DNA of 64,000 bases from Streptomyces sp. ERV7 (GCF_001653515.1 NZ_LYOY01000029.1:682001-746000), one strand, 5' to 3'. Shown: positions 1 to 8,990, counted from the stretch's first letter. Notes: generated by a model not told the origin, from the sequence alone. Numbers and translations are program-made.

Positions 1-1002
1 GAGCTGGCGGGCCACCAGGGCGCGGCGCAGATGGAGGTGGGCGTCGTGCTCCCAGGTGAAGCCGATGCCGCCGAGAATCTGGACGCAGTCCTGGGCGCAG
101 GTGAGGGCGGCGTCGAGCGCGGTGGCCGCCGCCAGCGAGGCGGTGAGTCCCCGCACCCCGGCCGGTTCCGACGGCGCCGCCCGCGCCGCGTCCCACACCA
201 GCGCCCGCGCCTGCTCGACCCGGACCAGCATGTCGGCGCACAGGTGCTTGACCGCCTGGAACCGCCCGATGGGCCGCCCGAACTGCTCGCGCACCTTGGC
301 GTGGGCGACCGCCGTCTCCAGCGCCCAGGCGGCGGTCCCGCACGCCTCGGCGGCGAAGAGGACGGCTGCCAGGTCCGGTACGAGTCCGGGGTCCACGGCG
401 AGGACCCGGTCGCCGGGGACGGTGAGGCCGTGCGCGGTGACCTCGGCGGTGGGGCGGGTCGGGTCGGCGCCCGTGTGCGCCCGTACGTCCAGGTCCGCCG
501 CGTCCACCACCAGCCACACCGTCTCCCCGCCCGCCCGCGCGGCAAGCACCAGCAGATCGGCCTGGGCTCCGGCGAGGACGGGCGGCGCGGCCCCGTCGAG
601 CGTCCAGCCCGCCGGATCCGGTACGGCGGTGAGGGTCCCGGGGCCGAGCGCCACGGCCGCGGTCCCGGCCCCGGTCGCGAGGGCGTCCACCGTCGCCGGG
701 TGCCCCGCCCGCTCCAGCACCGCCGCCGCCAGCACGCTGGGCAGATACGGGCCGGGCAGTGCGCCCCTGCCCGCCTCCTCCAGCACCACCGCGAGCTCCA
801 CCAGGCCCCCGCCTCCGTGCTCGGCCAGATGGACGCCGAGCAGGCCCTGCTCGGCCAGCGCGTCCCAGTACGGCGGCCGGGAGGCGGTCGCGTCGGCCGC
901 GTCGAGCAGTTTGCGCACTTCCTCGGGCGGCACGGCCCGCGCCAGCCAGCCCCGTACCGCCTCGGCCAGCTCGCGCTGCTCCCGGGTGATTCCGATGCCC
1001 AT
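1..1002 (-). CDS. Acyl-CoA dehydrogenase, 3' end outside the window
   Basis: Open frame of 334 codons starting with ATG at 1002 and running off the window edge, so the C-terminus is missing. The translation begins MGIGITREQRELAEAVRGW and later reads EQFGRPIGRFQAVKHLCADM and QILGGIGFTWEHDAHLH, which are the helix and FAD-contact segments of the acyl-CoA dehydrogenase fold. Expected role is alpha,beta-dehydrogenation of an acyl-CoA, passing electrons to ETF. The N-terminal half is degenerate like the FadE-type enzymes of sterol side-chain degradation, which act as heteromers. A KstR-type operator sits 46 bp upstream, supporting a role in sterol or side-chain catabolism (inference). The exact substrate cannot be read. 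Confidence 0.85.
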   Translation of the reverse strand, partial: MGIGITREQRELAEAVRGWLARAVPPEEVRKLLDAADATASRPPYWDALAEQGLLGVHLAEHGGGGLVELAVVLEEAGRGALPGPYLPSVLAAAVLERAGHPATVDALATGAGTAAVALGPGTLTAVPDPAGWTLDGAAPPVLAGAQADLLVLAARAGGETVWLVVDAADLDVRAHTGADPTRPTAEVTAHGLTVPGDRVLAVDPGLVPDLAAVLFAAEACGTAAWALETAVAHAKVREQFGRPIGRFQAVKHLCADMLVRVEQARALVWDAARAAPSEPAGVRGLTASLAAATALDAALTCAQDCVQILGGIGFTWEHDAHLHLRRALVARQL

Positions 1003-1047
1003 CCGCACTCCCCCGCCGCCGTGGCCGCCACTGGAACGGCGACAGAC

Positions 1048-1061
1048 TAGAACACGTTTCA
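1048..1061. promoter_or_regulatory. KstR-type operator before the acyl-CoA dehydrogenase
   Basis: TAGAACACGTTTCA fits the mycobacterial KstR consensus TNNAACNNGTTNNA at every fixed position. It lies 46 bp upstream of the acyl-CoA dehydrogenase start and 119 bp upstream of the divergent methyltransferase. The kstR homologue is encoded 8 kb away in this window. Confidence 0.7.
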
Positions 1062-1062
1062 A

Positions 1063-1079
1063 TCTGACGGAAGGTCAGA
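1063..1079. promoter_or_regulatory. 17-bp palindromic operator candidate (TCTGACGG family)
   Basis: TCTGACGGAAGGTCAGA is an inverted repeat directly next to the KstR box. The same geometry recurs at 31632-31648 and, shortened, at 3931-3945. It looks like the site of a second TetR-like regulator; the protein is not identified. Confidence 0.5.
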
Positions 1080-1179
1080 TCGAGGGCGGGATCGGCCGGG
1101 GATTACGATGTGGCGCCCCCTTCACATCGAAGGACCACCGCGCACCGCCACCGCGCGCACGACCCCCGGGAGCCCCGCC

Positions 1180-1827
1180 ATGGCGACACCCAAGCCGGAG
1201 ATACTCGCCGCCTTCGAGGCCGCCAAGGGCTTCATGCCCCTGGGCGAGGGGCTCGCGCTCTACGCGGCGGCCGTCGAGGCGGGCGCGCTCGGACTGCCGC
1301 TCCTGGAGGTCGGCACCTACTGCGGCCGCTCCACGCTGCTGCTCGCGGACGCCGCCCGCGCCGCCGGGACCGTCGCCGTCACCGTCGACCACCACCGGGG
1401 CAGCGAGGAGCAGCAGCCGGGCTGGGAGTACCACGACCCGTCCGTGGTCGACCCCGAGGTCGGTCTGATGGACACCCTGCCCACCTTCCGCCGCACCCTG
1501 CACAAGGCGGGCCTGGAGGACCACGTGATCGCGGTCGTGGGGCGCTCGCCGCAGGCGGCGCGGGCCTGGGGCGGCCCGGTCGGGCTCGTCTTCATCGACG
1601 GCGGGCACACCGACGAGCACGCCAACGGGGACTACGAGGGCTGGGCCCCGCACCTCGCCGAGGGCGGGCTGCTGGTGATCCACGACGTCTTCCCCGAACC
1701 GGTCGACGAGTTCACCGGCCAGGCCCCGTACCGCGTCTATCTGCGGGCCCTCGCCTCCGGCGCGTTCACCGAGGTCTCGGCCACCGACTCACTGCGCGTC
1801 CTGCGCCGCACGCGCGCCGGGGTGTGA
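1180..1827 (+). CDS. Class I SAM-dependent methyltransferase
   Basis: 216 residues from ATG 1180, preceded by GGGAG at 1168. LLEVGTYCGRSTLLLADAAR is the SAM-binding glycine motif I, and VGLVFIDGGHTDEHANGDYE matches the acidic motif of the Methyltransf_24 (CmcI-like) family; ATG at 1108 would add residues of poor coding character. Substrate unknown. The gene is divergent from the acyl-CoA dehydrogenase, with the KstR-type box in the shared promoter region, so co-regulation is possible. A second CDS starts 75 bp downstream in the same direction. Confidence 0.8.
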   Translation: MATPKPEILAAFEAAKGFMPLGEGLALYAAAVEAGALGLPLLEVGTYCGRSTLLLADAARAAGTVAVTVDHHRGSEEQQPGWEYHDPSVVDPEVGLMDTLPTFRRTLHKAGLEDHVIAVVGRSPQAARAWGGPVGLVFIDGGHTDEHANGDYEGWAPHLAEGGLLVIHDVFPEPVDEFTGQAPYRVYLRALASGAFTEVSATDSLRVLRRTRAGV

Positions 1828-1901
1828 CGGCGCACACCACGGCGCACCCCTTCGGCCGCACGCACCGCGCCCCCGCCACCCCGCCCGGCTAGCATCGCAG
1901 C

Positions 1902-2861
1902 GTGTCGTACGACAGCGAGTCCCCCACCCCTGCCCGGCGCCGGCTGCGCGGCAATCTCGTCATCGTGACCGCCGCGCTGGTCCCGACCGCCCTGGCCGGG
2001 TGGCTGGTGTGGCAGGCCATGGGCGGCTCCGGCGGCCAGGACGACAAGCCGCCGAAGGTGCTGCCGCTGCCCAGCGCGCCCGCCGTGCGGCCGTCGGGGA
2101 ACGGGAACGCCCAGCCGCCGACCGTGACCGTGACGGCGACCCCGAAGCCCTCCGCCTCGGCCTCCACCCAGTCCGCCCGGCCCAGCGGGCCGCTCGCCGG
2201 ACGGGTCGTGGTGATCGACCCGGGGCACAACCCGAGCAACTTCAAGCACGCCACCGAGATCAACCGCCAGGTCGACATCGGGACGAACAAGAAGGAGTGC
2301 GACACCACCGGCACCGACACCGAAGGCGGCTACACCGAGGCCGCGTTCACCCTGGACGTCTCGCACCGTCTGCGGGCGCTCCTGGAGAAGCAGGGCGCGA
2401 CCGTCACGTACACCCAGGACAACGACCGGCCGTTCGGCCCGTGCGTGGACGAGCGGGCCGCGATCGGCAACCGGGCGAAGGCCGACGCGGTCGTCTCGGT
2501 GCACGCCGACGGCGCGGCCGAGGGGCAGCACGGCTTCCATGTGATCCTGCCCGCCCTGGTGAACGCGGGGAAGGCGAACACCGCCCCGATCGTGGCCCCC
2601 TCGCGTGAGCTGGGTGTGAGGATCGCGGGGAAGTTCGTGCACGCCACCGGCATGCCGCCCTCCAACTACGTGGGCGACGGCACCGGGTTGGACGTCCGCA
2701 AGGACCTCGGCGGGCTCAATCTGTCGACCGTGCCGAAGGTGTTCATCGAGTGCGGCAACATGCGGGATTCCGGCGATGCCGCCCTGCTGAGGAGCGCGGA
2801 CTGGCGACAGAAGGCGGCCCAGGGCATCGCGGACGGGATCGGCAGCTTCCTGCAGAAATGA
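1902..2861 (+). CDS. N-acetylmuramoyl-L-alanine amidase (Amidase_3)
   Basis: 319 residues from GTG 1902. A membrane anchor covers about residues 19-40, followed by a Pro/Ser/Thr-rich linker to about residue 100. The catalytic domain begins RVVVIDPGHNPSNF; zinc ligands expected for Amidase_3 are visible as the His of DPGH, the Glu of GYTEAAFTLDV and the His of VVSVHADGA. The enzyme cleaves the lactyl-peptide amide bond of peptidoglycan outside the membrane. An insertion with Cys residues (KKECDTTG and FGPCVDERA) may form a disulfide. It ends 186 bp before the next gene; no obvious operon partner. Confidence 0.88.
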   Translation: MSYDSESPTPARRRLRGNLVIVTAALVPTALAGWLVWQAMGGSGGQDDKPPKVLPLPSAPAVRPSGNGNAQPPTVTVTATPKPSASASTQSARPSGPLAGRVVVIDPGHNPSNFKHATEINRQVDIGTNKKECDTTGTDTEGGYTEAAFTLDVSHRLRALLEKQGATVTYTQDNDRPFGPCVDERAAIGNRAKADAVVSVHADGAAEGQHGFHVILPALVNAGKANTAPIVAPSRELGVRIAGKFVHATGMPPSNYVGDGTGLDVRKDLGGLNLSTVPKVFIECGNMRDSGDAALLRSADWRQKAAQGIADGIGSFLQK

Positions 2862-3047
2862 GGGGTTCGCCGACGGGAGCGGTCGGCTGCGGGTCGGTCA
2901 CGGTCTGAGCACCGAGGGGACTTCCCACCCGGTCAGACGATAGATTCTCCTCCGGGTGGGGAACCACTCCCGTGCTTCGCGCCGTGTGCACGTACACCGG
3001 CGGCAGCGATGACCGCCCCGACGAGACGACCCAAAAGGACTATTTAC

Positions 3048-3872
3048 GTGAACATCCGCTCCCTCACGCGAGGCGACGGCGTGGTGATCGGAGCAGCGGT
3101 GGTGCTGTTCATCGCCTCGTTCCTCGATCTCTACTCGGTCGGCAATTCGTGCTCCGGTACGTTCTGCCCGAAGCTCGACCTGCCGAACGCCTGGGACTCG
3201 CTGGGCCTGCTGATGAGCATGTTCCTGGCCGGCATCATCGGCGCGGTCCTCATCGTGGTGGCGCGTTCGCTGCCGCAGCCGAAGAAGATCGCCGGCATCG
3301 ACCTGGGCCAGTTCGGCACCGCGTTCACGATCTTCTCGGCGTGGACCGCGTTCTGGACCATCATCGACATGGACAAGGCCGGCGCCGGCATGATCCTCGG
3401 CCTGATCGCCGCGCTGGTGCTCGCCGCCGGTGCCGTGGCCGGTCCGATGGTCGCCGCGCTCAAGGCCCCGCTCATGGGCAGCGCGACCCCGGCCGTGGCC
3501 CCGTACGGCGCCCAGCCCTACGGCGCCCAGCCCCCGGCGGGTGGCTACGGCTACCCGGGTGCCGCCCAGCCGCAGCCGTTCGGTGCGCAGGGCACCGACC
3601 CGAGCCAGGGCGGCCAGACCCCGGCGCCCGCCGCCCCGTCCCAGCCGCAGCCCGCGGCCGGTGCCCAGGCCGGTGACTTCGCCCCGTTCTGGTTCGCCGT
3701 TCCGGTGGCCCGTCCGCTGTACGCGGAGGACGGCTCCCCCACGCCGATCGCCGAGCTCGCGCCCGGCACCTGGTACCTGGCGGTGGAGCAGCGCGGTGCG
3801 GCCCTGGTCGCGCAGACGCAGGACGGCCGCCGCGGCGTCCTCCAGGACACCACGGGCATCCAGCGGGGCTGA
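3048..3872 (+). CDS. Membrane protein with Pro/Gln-rich linker and C-terminal soluble domain
   Basis: About 274 residues from GTG 3048, chosen because AAAAGGA lies 8 nt upstream; an upstream ATG at 3009 stays open but has no clear ribosome site. Four hydrophobic segments fill roughly residues 10-145, then a YGAQPYGAQPP-like low-complexity linker, then a compact C-terminal domain ending GVLQDTTGIQRG that resembles the short SH3-like modules placed after linkers in Streptomyces membrane proteins. The family is common in Streptomyces but has no assigned function. A strong hairpin follows the stop. Confidence 0.7.
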   Translation: MNIRSLTRGDGVVIGAAVVLFIASFLDLYSVGNSCSGTFCPKLDLPNAWDSLGLLMSMFLAGIIGAVLIVVARSLPQPKKIAGIDLGQFGTAFTIFSAWTAFWTIIDMDKAGAGMILGLIAALVLAAGAVAGPMVAALKAPLMGSATPAVAPYGAQPYGAQPPAGGYGYPGAAQPQPFGAQGTDPSQGGQTPAPAAPSQPQPAAGAQAGDFAPFWFAVPVARPLYAEDGSPTPIAELAPGTWYLAVEQRGAALVAQTQDGRRGVLQDTTGIQRG

Positions 3873-3885
3873 CGCCTCGCACCCC

Positions 3886-3915
3886 AGGCCCCTCGCCCTT
3901 TCGGGCGGGGGGCCT
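3886..3915 (+). terminator. Intrinsic terminator after the membrane protein gene
   Basis: GGCCCCTCGCCC and GGGCGGGGGGCC form a GC-rich stem around a TTTC loop, followed by CTTTG, 14 bp after the stop codon. Confidence 0.75.
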
Positions 3916-3930
3916 TTGCCGTACGCTCCC

Positions 3931-3945
3931 CTGACGATCCGTCAG
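3931..3945. promoter_or_regulatory. Perfect palindrome before the F420-type oxidoreductase
   Basis: CTGACGATCCGTCAG is a perfect 15-bp inverted repeat, 23 bp upstream of the ATG at 3969. It shares the CTGACG...CGTCAG core with 1063-1079 and 31632-31648. Confidence 0.5.
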
Positions 3946-3968
3946 TTACCTCGGTGAGGGGCGTCGGC

Positions 3969-4991
3969 ATGCGGCTGGGACTGGCACTGGGCTACTGGGG
4001 GCGCGGCCCGAACCCCGGGCATCCGGAACTCGCCCGGGAGGCGGAACGCCTCGGCTACGACTCCGTGTGGACGGCGGAGGCCTGGGGCTCCGACGCCTTC
4101 ACCCCGCTGACCTGGATCGCCGCGCACACCTCCCGTATCCGCCTGGGCACGGCGGTGGCGCAGATGGCGGCCCGCACCCCCACCGCGACCGCCATGCACG
4201 CACTGACCCTGGACCACCTCTCGGGCGGCCGGATGATGCTCGGCCTCGGTCTTTCGGGGCCGCAGGTGGTGGAGGGGTGGTACGGACGGCCGTTCCCGTC
4301 CAGCCCGCTGACGGCGACGCGGGAGTACGTGGAGGTGATCCGGCAGGTGCTGCGGCGCGGGGCGCCGGTGGAGCTGGACGGCCGCTTCCACGCACACCCC
4401 TACCGGGGCGCGGACGGCACCGGCCTCGGCAAACCCCTCAAGGCGATCACCCATCCGCTGCGGGCGGACCTGCCTCTGCTGCTCGGCGCCGAGGGCCCCA
4501 AGAACATCGCCCAGACGACCCGGATCGCGGACGGCTGGCTGCCGCTGTACTGGTCGCCGACCCGCCTCGACGCGTACAAGGAGTCGCTGGCCCGGGCGCC
4601 CGAGGGCTTCACGGTCGCGCCCATGGTCCGGGCGCACGTGTGCGAGGACGTGGCCGAGGGACTGCTCCCGGTCAAGGCGATGCTCGGCTTCTACATCGGC
4701 GGGATGGGGCACGCGGCCCGCAACTTCCACGCGGATCTCATGGCGCGGATGGGGTACGAGGCCGAAGCCCGCCGGATCCAGGCGCTGTTCGCCGAGGGCC
4801 GCCGCGAGGAGGCGGTACGGGCGGTTCCGGACGCCTTCGCCGACGAGATCTCGCTGGTCGGTCCGCGCGAACGGATCGCGGAGCGGCTGGAGTTGTGGCG
4901 CGAGGGCCCGGTGACGGACCTCCTGGTCACCTCACCGGACCCGACGACGCTACGGGTGATGGCGGAGCTGGTGGGGGTCAGCCGCCGCTGA
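3969..4991 (+). CDS. LLM-class F420-dependent oxidoreductase
   Basis: 340 residues from ATG 3969, with GTGAGGG upstream; a GTG at 3954 is in frame but overlaps that ribosome site. The luciferase-like TIM barrel is seen from MRLGLALGYWG at the N-terminus, through SRIRLGTAVAQMAARTP and LDHLSGGRMMLGLGLSGPQV, to the DADLPLLLGAEGPKN-like strand and IADGWLP near the phosphate site. These proteins use deazaflavin F420 (or FMN) to reduce or oxidise small substrates. The promoter palindrome is shared in type with the acyl-CoA dehydrogenase and P450 genes, so a role in lipid or sterol catabolism is possible. The 3' end overlaps the convergent lipoprotein gene by 14 bp. Confidence 0.82.
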   Translation: MRLGLALGYWGRGPNPGHPELAREAERLGYDSVWTAEAWGSDAFTPLTWIAAHTSRIRLGTAVAQMAARTPTATAMHALTLDHLSGGRMMLGLGLSGPQVVEGWYGRPFPSSPLTATREYVEVIRQVLRRGAPVELDGRFHAHPYRGADGTGLGKPLKAITHPLRADLPLLLGAEGPKNIAQTTRIADGWLPLYWSPTRLDAYKESLARAPEGFTVAPMVRAHVCEDVAEGLLPVKAMLGFYIGGMGHAARNFHADLMARMGYEAEARRIQALFAEGRREEAVRAVPDAFADEISLVGPRERIAERLELWREGPVTDLLVTSPDPTTLRVMAELVGVSRR

Positions 4992-5544
4992 GCTGCGAGG
5001 CCGACGGCACCTGGTCCTTGACCTCGGCGCCCGCGCCCTTGCCCGCGTCCTTCACGCCGTTGATGACGTTCTCGAACATCCCGACGTCCGCGTCGGTGGC
5101 GTCGCCCTTGCGGAGCTTGCTGCCGAGGTTCTTGAGCGAGTCGATGCCGGAGCTGAGGGGGGCGACGGCCTTGGAGAGGAGCGGGTCGCCCTTGGCGTTG
5201 TTCACGGCCGCCTTCAGCCGGTTGTACGTGAAGGCACCGGCGAGCCCCGCCTTGACCAGGGCGAACGTCCGGCCCTTGGTGCCCTTCTTGAACTTGCCCG
5301 CCTTGAAGGGCTTCACGATCCACTGGTAGGCGGCCCCCGCCGCGAGTCCCGCGTTGGCGACGAACCGCGTCTTGGCGAGCTTCTGCTTCTCGAACGAACT
5401 GGACGGCGAGACGCTGGCCTCCGCCGCGGTCAGGCTGTTGCGGGCGCTCTTGGTTTCGCCTCCGCAGGCGGTCGTCGACACCAGGATGGCGGTGGAGAGG
5501 ACGACCGCCGCGAGTATGCGGCGGAGCGGGAGCGTACTGGGCAC
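4978..5544 (-). CDS. Putative lipoprotein of unknown function
   Basis: 188 residues from GTG 5544, chosen because GGAGG lies 5 nt upstream; a longer frame to 5607 adds an unlikely Arg-rich stretch. The N-terminus has a short positive region, a hydrophobic core and VSTTAC followed by GG, a plausible lipobox. The rest is Lys/Ala-rich helix with KPFKAGKFKKGTKGR and a Gly/Ser-rich tail. No enzyme motif is visible. The gene converges with and overlaps the oxidoreductase gene. It is a real-looking Streptomyces hypothetical, moderately sure. Confidence 0.6.
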   Translation of the reverse strand: MPSTLPLRRILAAVVLSTAILVSTTACGGETKSARNSLTAAEASVSPSSSFEKQKLAKTRFVANAGLAAGAAYQWIVKPFKAGKFKKGTKGRTFALVKAGLAGAFTYNRLKAAVNNAKGDPLLSKAVAPLSSGIDSLKNLGSKLRKGDATDADVGMFENVINGVKDAGKGAGAEVKDQVPSASQLSGG

Positions 5545-5644
5545 GGTGACCTCCGGGGACGTTTCTGCCTCCCCGGCAGCGTCACGCGGGCGGCGTCGCG
5601 CGGCCACCGGGGCGGGTCCGTATGGGGCGCGAAGGCGTTTTCTC

Positions 5645-5659
5645 GGGGGCTACGCCCCC
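5645..5659. repeat. GGGGGCTACGCCCCC hairpin, terminator-like
   Basis: A 6-bp perfect GC stem between the lipoprotein and prenyltransferase-like genes. This hairpin type is scattered through Streptomyces intergenic DNA and here could terminate the minus-strand operon ending at 5698. Confidence 0.5.
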
Positions 5660-5697
5660 AAACCCCGAACCCGGGTGGGGCCCCAAAGCCCGGGGGG

Positions 5698-6771
5698 CTA
5701 GGCGCAGCAGTCCGGTGCCAGGCCCCGCGGCAGCCGGTCCCCCGCGAACACCGCCGCCGTCGCCTCGTCCCCGCCCAGCGCCGCCACCGCCAGCAGCAAC
5801 GACCCCGCCGTCCACGTCGTGAGCTCCTCCGGCCACACCGCCCGGTTGCCCTCGAACACGTAACCCGTCCAGTACAGGCCGTCCCCGGCCCGCAGGTGCT
5901 GGATGGACTGGAGGATCTCCAGCGCGCGGTCGGACTCGCCCATCACCCACAGCGCGAGCGCGAGTTCGCAGCTCTCGCCGCCCGTCACCCACGGGTTGGG
6001 CAGAACGCAGCGCACCCCGAGCCCGGGCACCACGAACGCCTCCCAGCGCGACTCGATGCGCGCCTTCGCCTCCACGCCGCTCACCGCGCCGCCGAGGACC
6101 GGGTAGTACCAGTCCATCGAGTAGCGGGACTTGTCGAGGAAGCGCTCGGGATGGCGGGCCACGGCGTGCGCGAGCGCGCCCGTCGCCAGCTCCCAGTCCG
6201 GCTGCGGCTCCTCGCGCTGCTCGGCGATGGCCAGCGCGCACCGCAGCGCCTGGTGGATCGAGGAGCTGCCGGTCAGCAGCGCGTCGGTGACGGGCGTGCC
6301 GTCCTCCTCGCGCTTCCACCCGATCTGCCCGCCCGGCTGCTGAAGCCGCAGCACGAACTCGACCGCCGCGAACACGACCGGCCACATCCGGTCGAGGAAG
6401 GTGTCGTCGCCGGTGGCGAGGTAGTGGTGCCAGACCCCCACCGCCACGTACGCGACGAAGTTGGTCTCCCGCCCCCGGTCGGTGATCTGCGCGAAGTCGC
6501 CGTCGTGGTACGCCGCGTACCAGGACCCGTCGTCGTTCTGGTGCCGCGCCAGCCACTCGTAGGCGCGCGCCGCGGCCTCGTGCTCGCCCGCCGCGTCCAG
6601 CGCCATCGCGGCCTCGGTGTGGTCCCACGGGTCCAGATGGTGCCCGCGGAACCACGGTATGGCGCCGTCCTCGCGCTGCACGGCCAGGATGCCGGCCACC
6701 GTGGCGGCGGCCTGCCCGGCGGTGAGCACCCCCGGCAGGACGAGGTGCTCGGTCCGCTCCGGTGAGGTCAC
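5698..6771 (-). CDS. Prenyltransferase/squalene-cyclase-like alpha-toroid protein
   Basis: 357 residues from GTG/ATG at 6771 that overlap the upstream methyltransferase stop by 4 bp (translational coupling). Repeated helical pairs such as QREDGAIPWFRGHHLDPWDH, WLARHQNDDGSWYAAYHDGD and RIESRWEAFVVPGLG resemble the (alpha/alpha)6 barrel with QW-like motifs that automated pipelines call prenyltransferase; a glycoside-hydrolase-like toroid is an alternative. It forms the last gene of a three-gene operon with a class I methyltransferase and a family 4 glycosyltransferase, suggesting modification of a glycosylated lipid or polyketide-like product (inference). No DxDD motif of cyclases is seen. Confidence 0.7.
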   Translation of the reverse strand: MTSPERTEHLVLPGVLTAGQAAATVAGILAVQREDGAIPWFRGHHLDPWDHTEAAMALDAAGEHEAAARAYEWLARHQNDDGSWYAAYHDGDFAQITDRGRETNFVAYVAVGVWHHYLATGDDTFLDRMWPVVFAAVEFVLRLQQPGGQIGWKREEDGTPVTDALLTGSSSIHQALRCALAIAEQREEPQPDWELATGALAHAVARHPERFLDKSRYSMDWYYPVLGGAVSGVEAKARIESRWEAFVVPGLGVRCVLPNPWVTGGESCELALALWVMGESDRALEILQSIQHLRAGDGLYWTGYVFEGNRAVWPEELTTWTAGSLLLAVAALGGDEATAAVFAGDRLPRGLAPDCCA

Positions 6772-7520
6772 TTGGCGTCGACCCCGTCGGTCACGGCGGC
6801 GGAGACCAGGTGCGGCTTGGTCGCGTACGCCACGAAGCTCTTGCCCACGATCGGGTTGAGCGCCTGCTCCGCGAGCCGGGTGACCAGGGGCTTCTTCATG
6901 ATGTCCCAGACCAGCAGCTTGTGGTACGCCCGCACCGGCAGCGCCTTGTCGTTGTCAACGCCGAAGGCGCACTTGAGCCACCAGTACGGCGAGTGCAGCG
7001 CGTGCGCGTGGTGCCGGCCGTACGGCTTGAGGCCCGCCTCGCGCATCTTGGCGAGCAGCTCGTCCGCCTTGTAGATGCGGATGTGGCCGCCCTCGACCTC
7101 GTGGTACGCGTCGGAGAGCGCCCAGCAGACCTTCTCCGGCCCGTAGCGGGGCACGGTGACCGCTATCCGGCCGCCCGGCTTGAGGACGCGGACCATCTCG
7201 GCGAGCACGCCCTTGTCGTCCGGGATGTGCTCCATGACCTCGGAGATGATCACGACGTCGAAGGACTCGTCGGGGAAGGGCAGGTTGAGCGCGTCGCCCT
7301 CCATGGCCGTGGCGGTCGCCCCCTCGGGCGCCTCCCCGGCCTCCTTCATCGCCGCGAACCACTTGGCGACCTCGCGGATCTCCTCGCCGTTCTGGTCGAG
7401 CGCCACGACCTGCGCACCGCGCCGGTAGCACTCGAAGGCGTGCCGTCCCGCGCCGCAGCCCAGGTCGAGCACGCGGTCGCCCGGGGCGAGCGGGAAGCGG
7501 GAGAAGTCGACGGTCAGCAC
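6768..7520 (-). CDS. Class I SAM-dependent methyltransferase
   Basis: 250 residues. DRVLDLGCGAGRHAFECYRR is motif I for SAM binding; FDVVIISEVMEHIPD is the Methyltransf_11 post-II segment and LKPGGRIAVTVPRYGPEK is motif III. It is the middle gene between the glycosyltransferase (91 bp upstream) and the prenyltransferase-like gene (4-bp overlap). Substrate not evident; the context suggests the product built by the neighbouring glycosyltransferase. Confidence 0.85.
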   Translation of the reverse strand: MLTVDFSRFPLAPGDRVLDLGCGAGRHAFECYRRGAQVVALDQNGEEIREVAKWFAAMKEAGEAPEGATATAMEGDALNLPFPDESFDVVIISEVMEHIPDDKGVLAEMVRVLKPGGRIAVTVPRYGPEKVCWALSDAYHEVEGGHIRIYKADELLAKMREAGLKPYGRHHAHALHSPYWWLKCAFGVDNDKALPVRAYHKLLVWDIMKKPLVTRLAEQALNPIVGKSFVAYATKPHLVSAAVTDGVDAK

Positions 7521-7611
7521 GGGGTCTGCCCTTTCGGATGGAGATCAGCTGCGGCCGCGGAGCGGCCGGGGTTCCCGGGCGCGGAGCGCCCTGGTGCTCT
7601 GGGGGGCCGGG

Positions 7612-8937
7612 TCACCCGGCCCGTGCCGTTCTGCCCGCGATCGCGGAGCGATACAGCTCGGCGGTGCCCTCGGCCGCCCGGGCCCAGGTGAACCGCTCCA
7701 GCACCCGCTGCCGCCCGGCCGCGCCGAGCCGCGCGCGCAGCTCCGGGTCGCCGAGGAGGCGTACGAGACCGGCGGCCAGCGCCTGCGGGTCGCCCGGCGG
7801 GACCGCCAGGCACGTCTCGCCGTCGGGCCCGGCCACCTCGGGGATCGCGCCGCCGGTGGTGGCCACCAGCGGCGTCCCCGTCGCCATCGCCTCGGCGGCC
7901 GGCAGCGAGAACCCCTCGTACAGCGAAGGCACACAGCTGACCTGCGCGGACCGTACGAGGTCGACGAGCTCGGCGTCGGTGATGCCCTTGACGAACCGGA
8001 CCGCGTCGCCGAGCCCGTACTTCTCGATGGCCTGGGCGACCGGCCCGTCCTCGGCACGCTTGCCGACGACCACCAGATGCGCCTCGGGGTGCTCGGCGCG
8101 CACCTTGGCGAGCGCCTCGACGAGGAAGACGAGCCCCTTGAGCGGCACGTCCGCGCTGGAGGTGGTGACGATCCGGCCGGGCACCTCGGCCACCGACGGG
8201 TCGGGCGACCACAGGTCGGTGTCGGCGCCGATGTGCACCACGCAGATGCGGTCCTCGCGCACCCCGAGGTGCTCGACGATCTCGCGCTGCGAGGAGCCGG
8301 AGACGGTGAGCACGGACGGCAGCCGCCGCGCGACCCGCTTCTGCATCCGGGTGAACCCGTACCAGCGGCGTACGGAGGAGCGCCGCTTCCAGTCCCCTGC
8401 GGCGTCCAGCTCCAGCTGCCGGTCGACGGTGATGGGGTGGTGGATCGTGGTGACGAGGGGGGCGCCGAGGTCCGCGAGCAGGCCGTAGCCGAGCGTCTGG
8501 TTGTCGTGGATGACGTCGAACTCGCCCTTGCGGGCGGCGAGGTGGCGCCGGGCCCGCAGCGAGAACGTCAGCGGCTCCGGGAAGCCGCCGGTCCACATGG
8601 TGGCGACCTCAAGGCCGTCGATCCAGTCCCGGTACTCGTCCTTCTTGGGCGTGCGGAACGGGTCCGGCGAGCGGTACAGGTCCATGCTGGCGAGCTCGGT
8701 GAGCGGCACGCCCTCGTCCAGGACGGGGTACGGCTGGGCGCCGATGACCTCCACGCTGTGCCCCAGGCGGGCGAGTTCGCGGGAGAGGTGGCGTACGTAG
8801 ACGCCCTGGCCGCCGCAGAACGGATTGCCCTTGTACGTCAGGAGGGCGATCCGCAGCGGGCGGTCGCCCGCACGGGCCGGCTCCCCTGCGCGGGGGCTTG
8901 CCTCTACGGCCTCTGCGGTCACTCGCGGCCCCTTCAT
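7612..8937 (-). CDS. Family 4 glycosyltransferase (GT-B)
   Basis: 441 residues. The N-terminal Rossmann half starts RIALLTYKGNPFCGGQGVYV with the glycine-rich acceptor loop; the C-terminal half has SCVPSLYEGFSLPAAEAMA, the E-x7-E sugar-nucleotide motif, and TPLVATTGGAIPEV. It should transfer a sugar from a nucleotide donor with retention. It heads a three-gene operon. Its promoter faces kstR, and the KstR-type box at 8977 lies 40 bp upstream of its start, so it may be repressed with the sterol genes. Confidence 0.88.
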   Translation of the reverse strand: MKGPRVTAEAVEASPRAGEPARAGDRPLRIALLTYKGNPFCGGQGVYVRHLSRELARLGHSVEVIGAQPYPVLDEGVPLTELASMDLYRSPDPFRTPKKDEYRDWIDGLEVATMWTGGFPEPLTFSLRARRHLAARKGEFDVIHDNQTLGYGLLADLGAPLVTTIHHPITVDRQLELDAAGDWKRRSSVRRWYGFTRMQKRVARRLPSVLTVSGSSQREIVEHLGVREDRICVVHIGADTDLWSPDPSVAEVPGRIVTTSSADVPLKGLVFLVEALAKVRAEHPEAHLVVVGKRAEDGPVAQAIEKYGLGDAVRFVKGITDAELVDLVRSAQVSCVPSLYEGFSLPAAEAMATGTPLVATTGGAIPEVAGPDGETCLAVPPGDPQALAAGLVRLLGDPELRARLGAAGRQRVLERFTWARAAEGTAELYRSAIAGRTARAG

Positions 8938-8976
8938 CGCTGCGTTTTCGCCGGAGCGTAACCGCTCGCGCTAATC

Positions 8977-8990
8977 TAGAACAAGTTCCA
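8977..8990. promoter_or_regulatory. KstR-type operator between glycosyltransferase and kstR
   Basis: TAGAACAAGTTCCA matches TNNAACNNGTTNNA at all fixed positions. The site lies in the 272-bp divergent intergenic region, 220 bp before kstR and 40 bp before the glycosyltransferase, consistent with autoregulation as in mycobacteria. Confidence 0.7.
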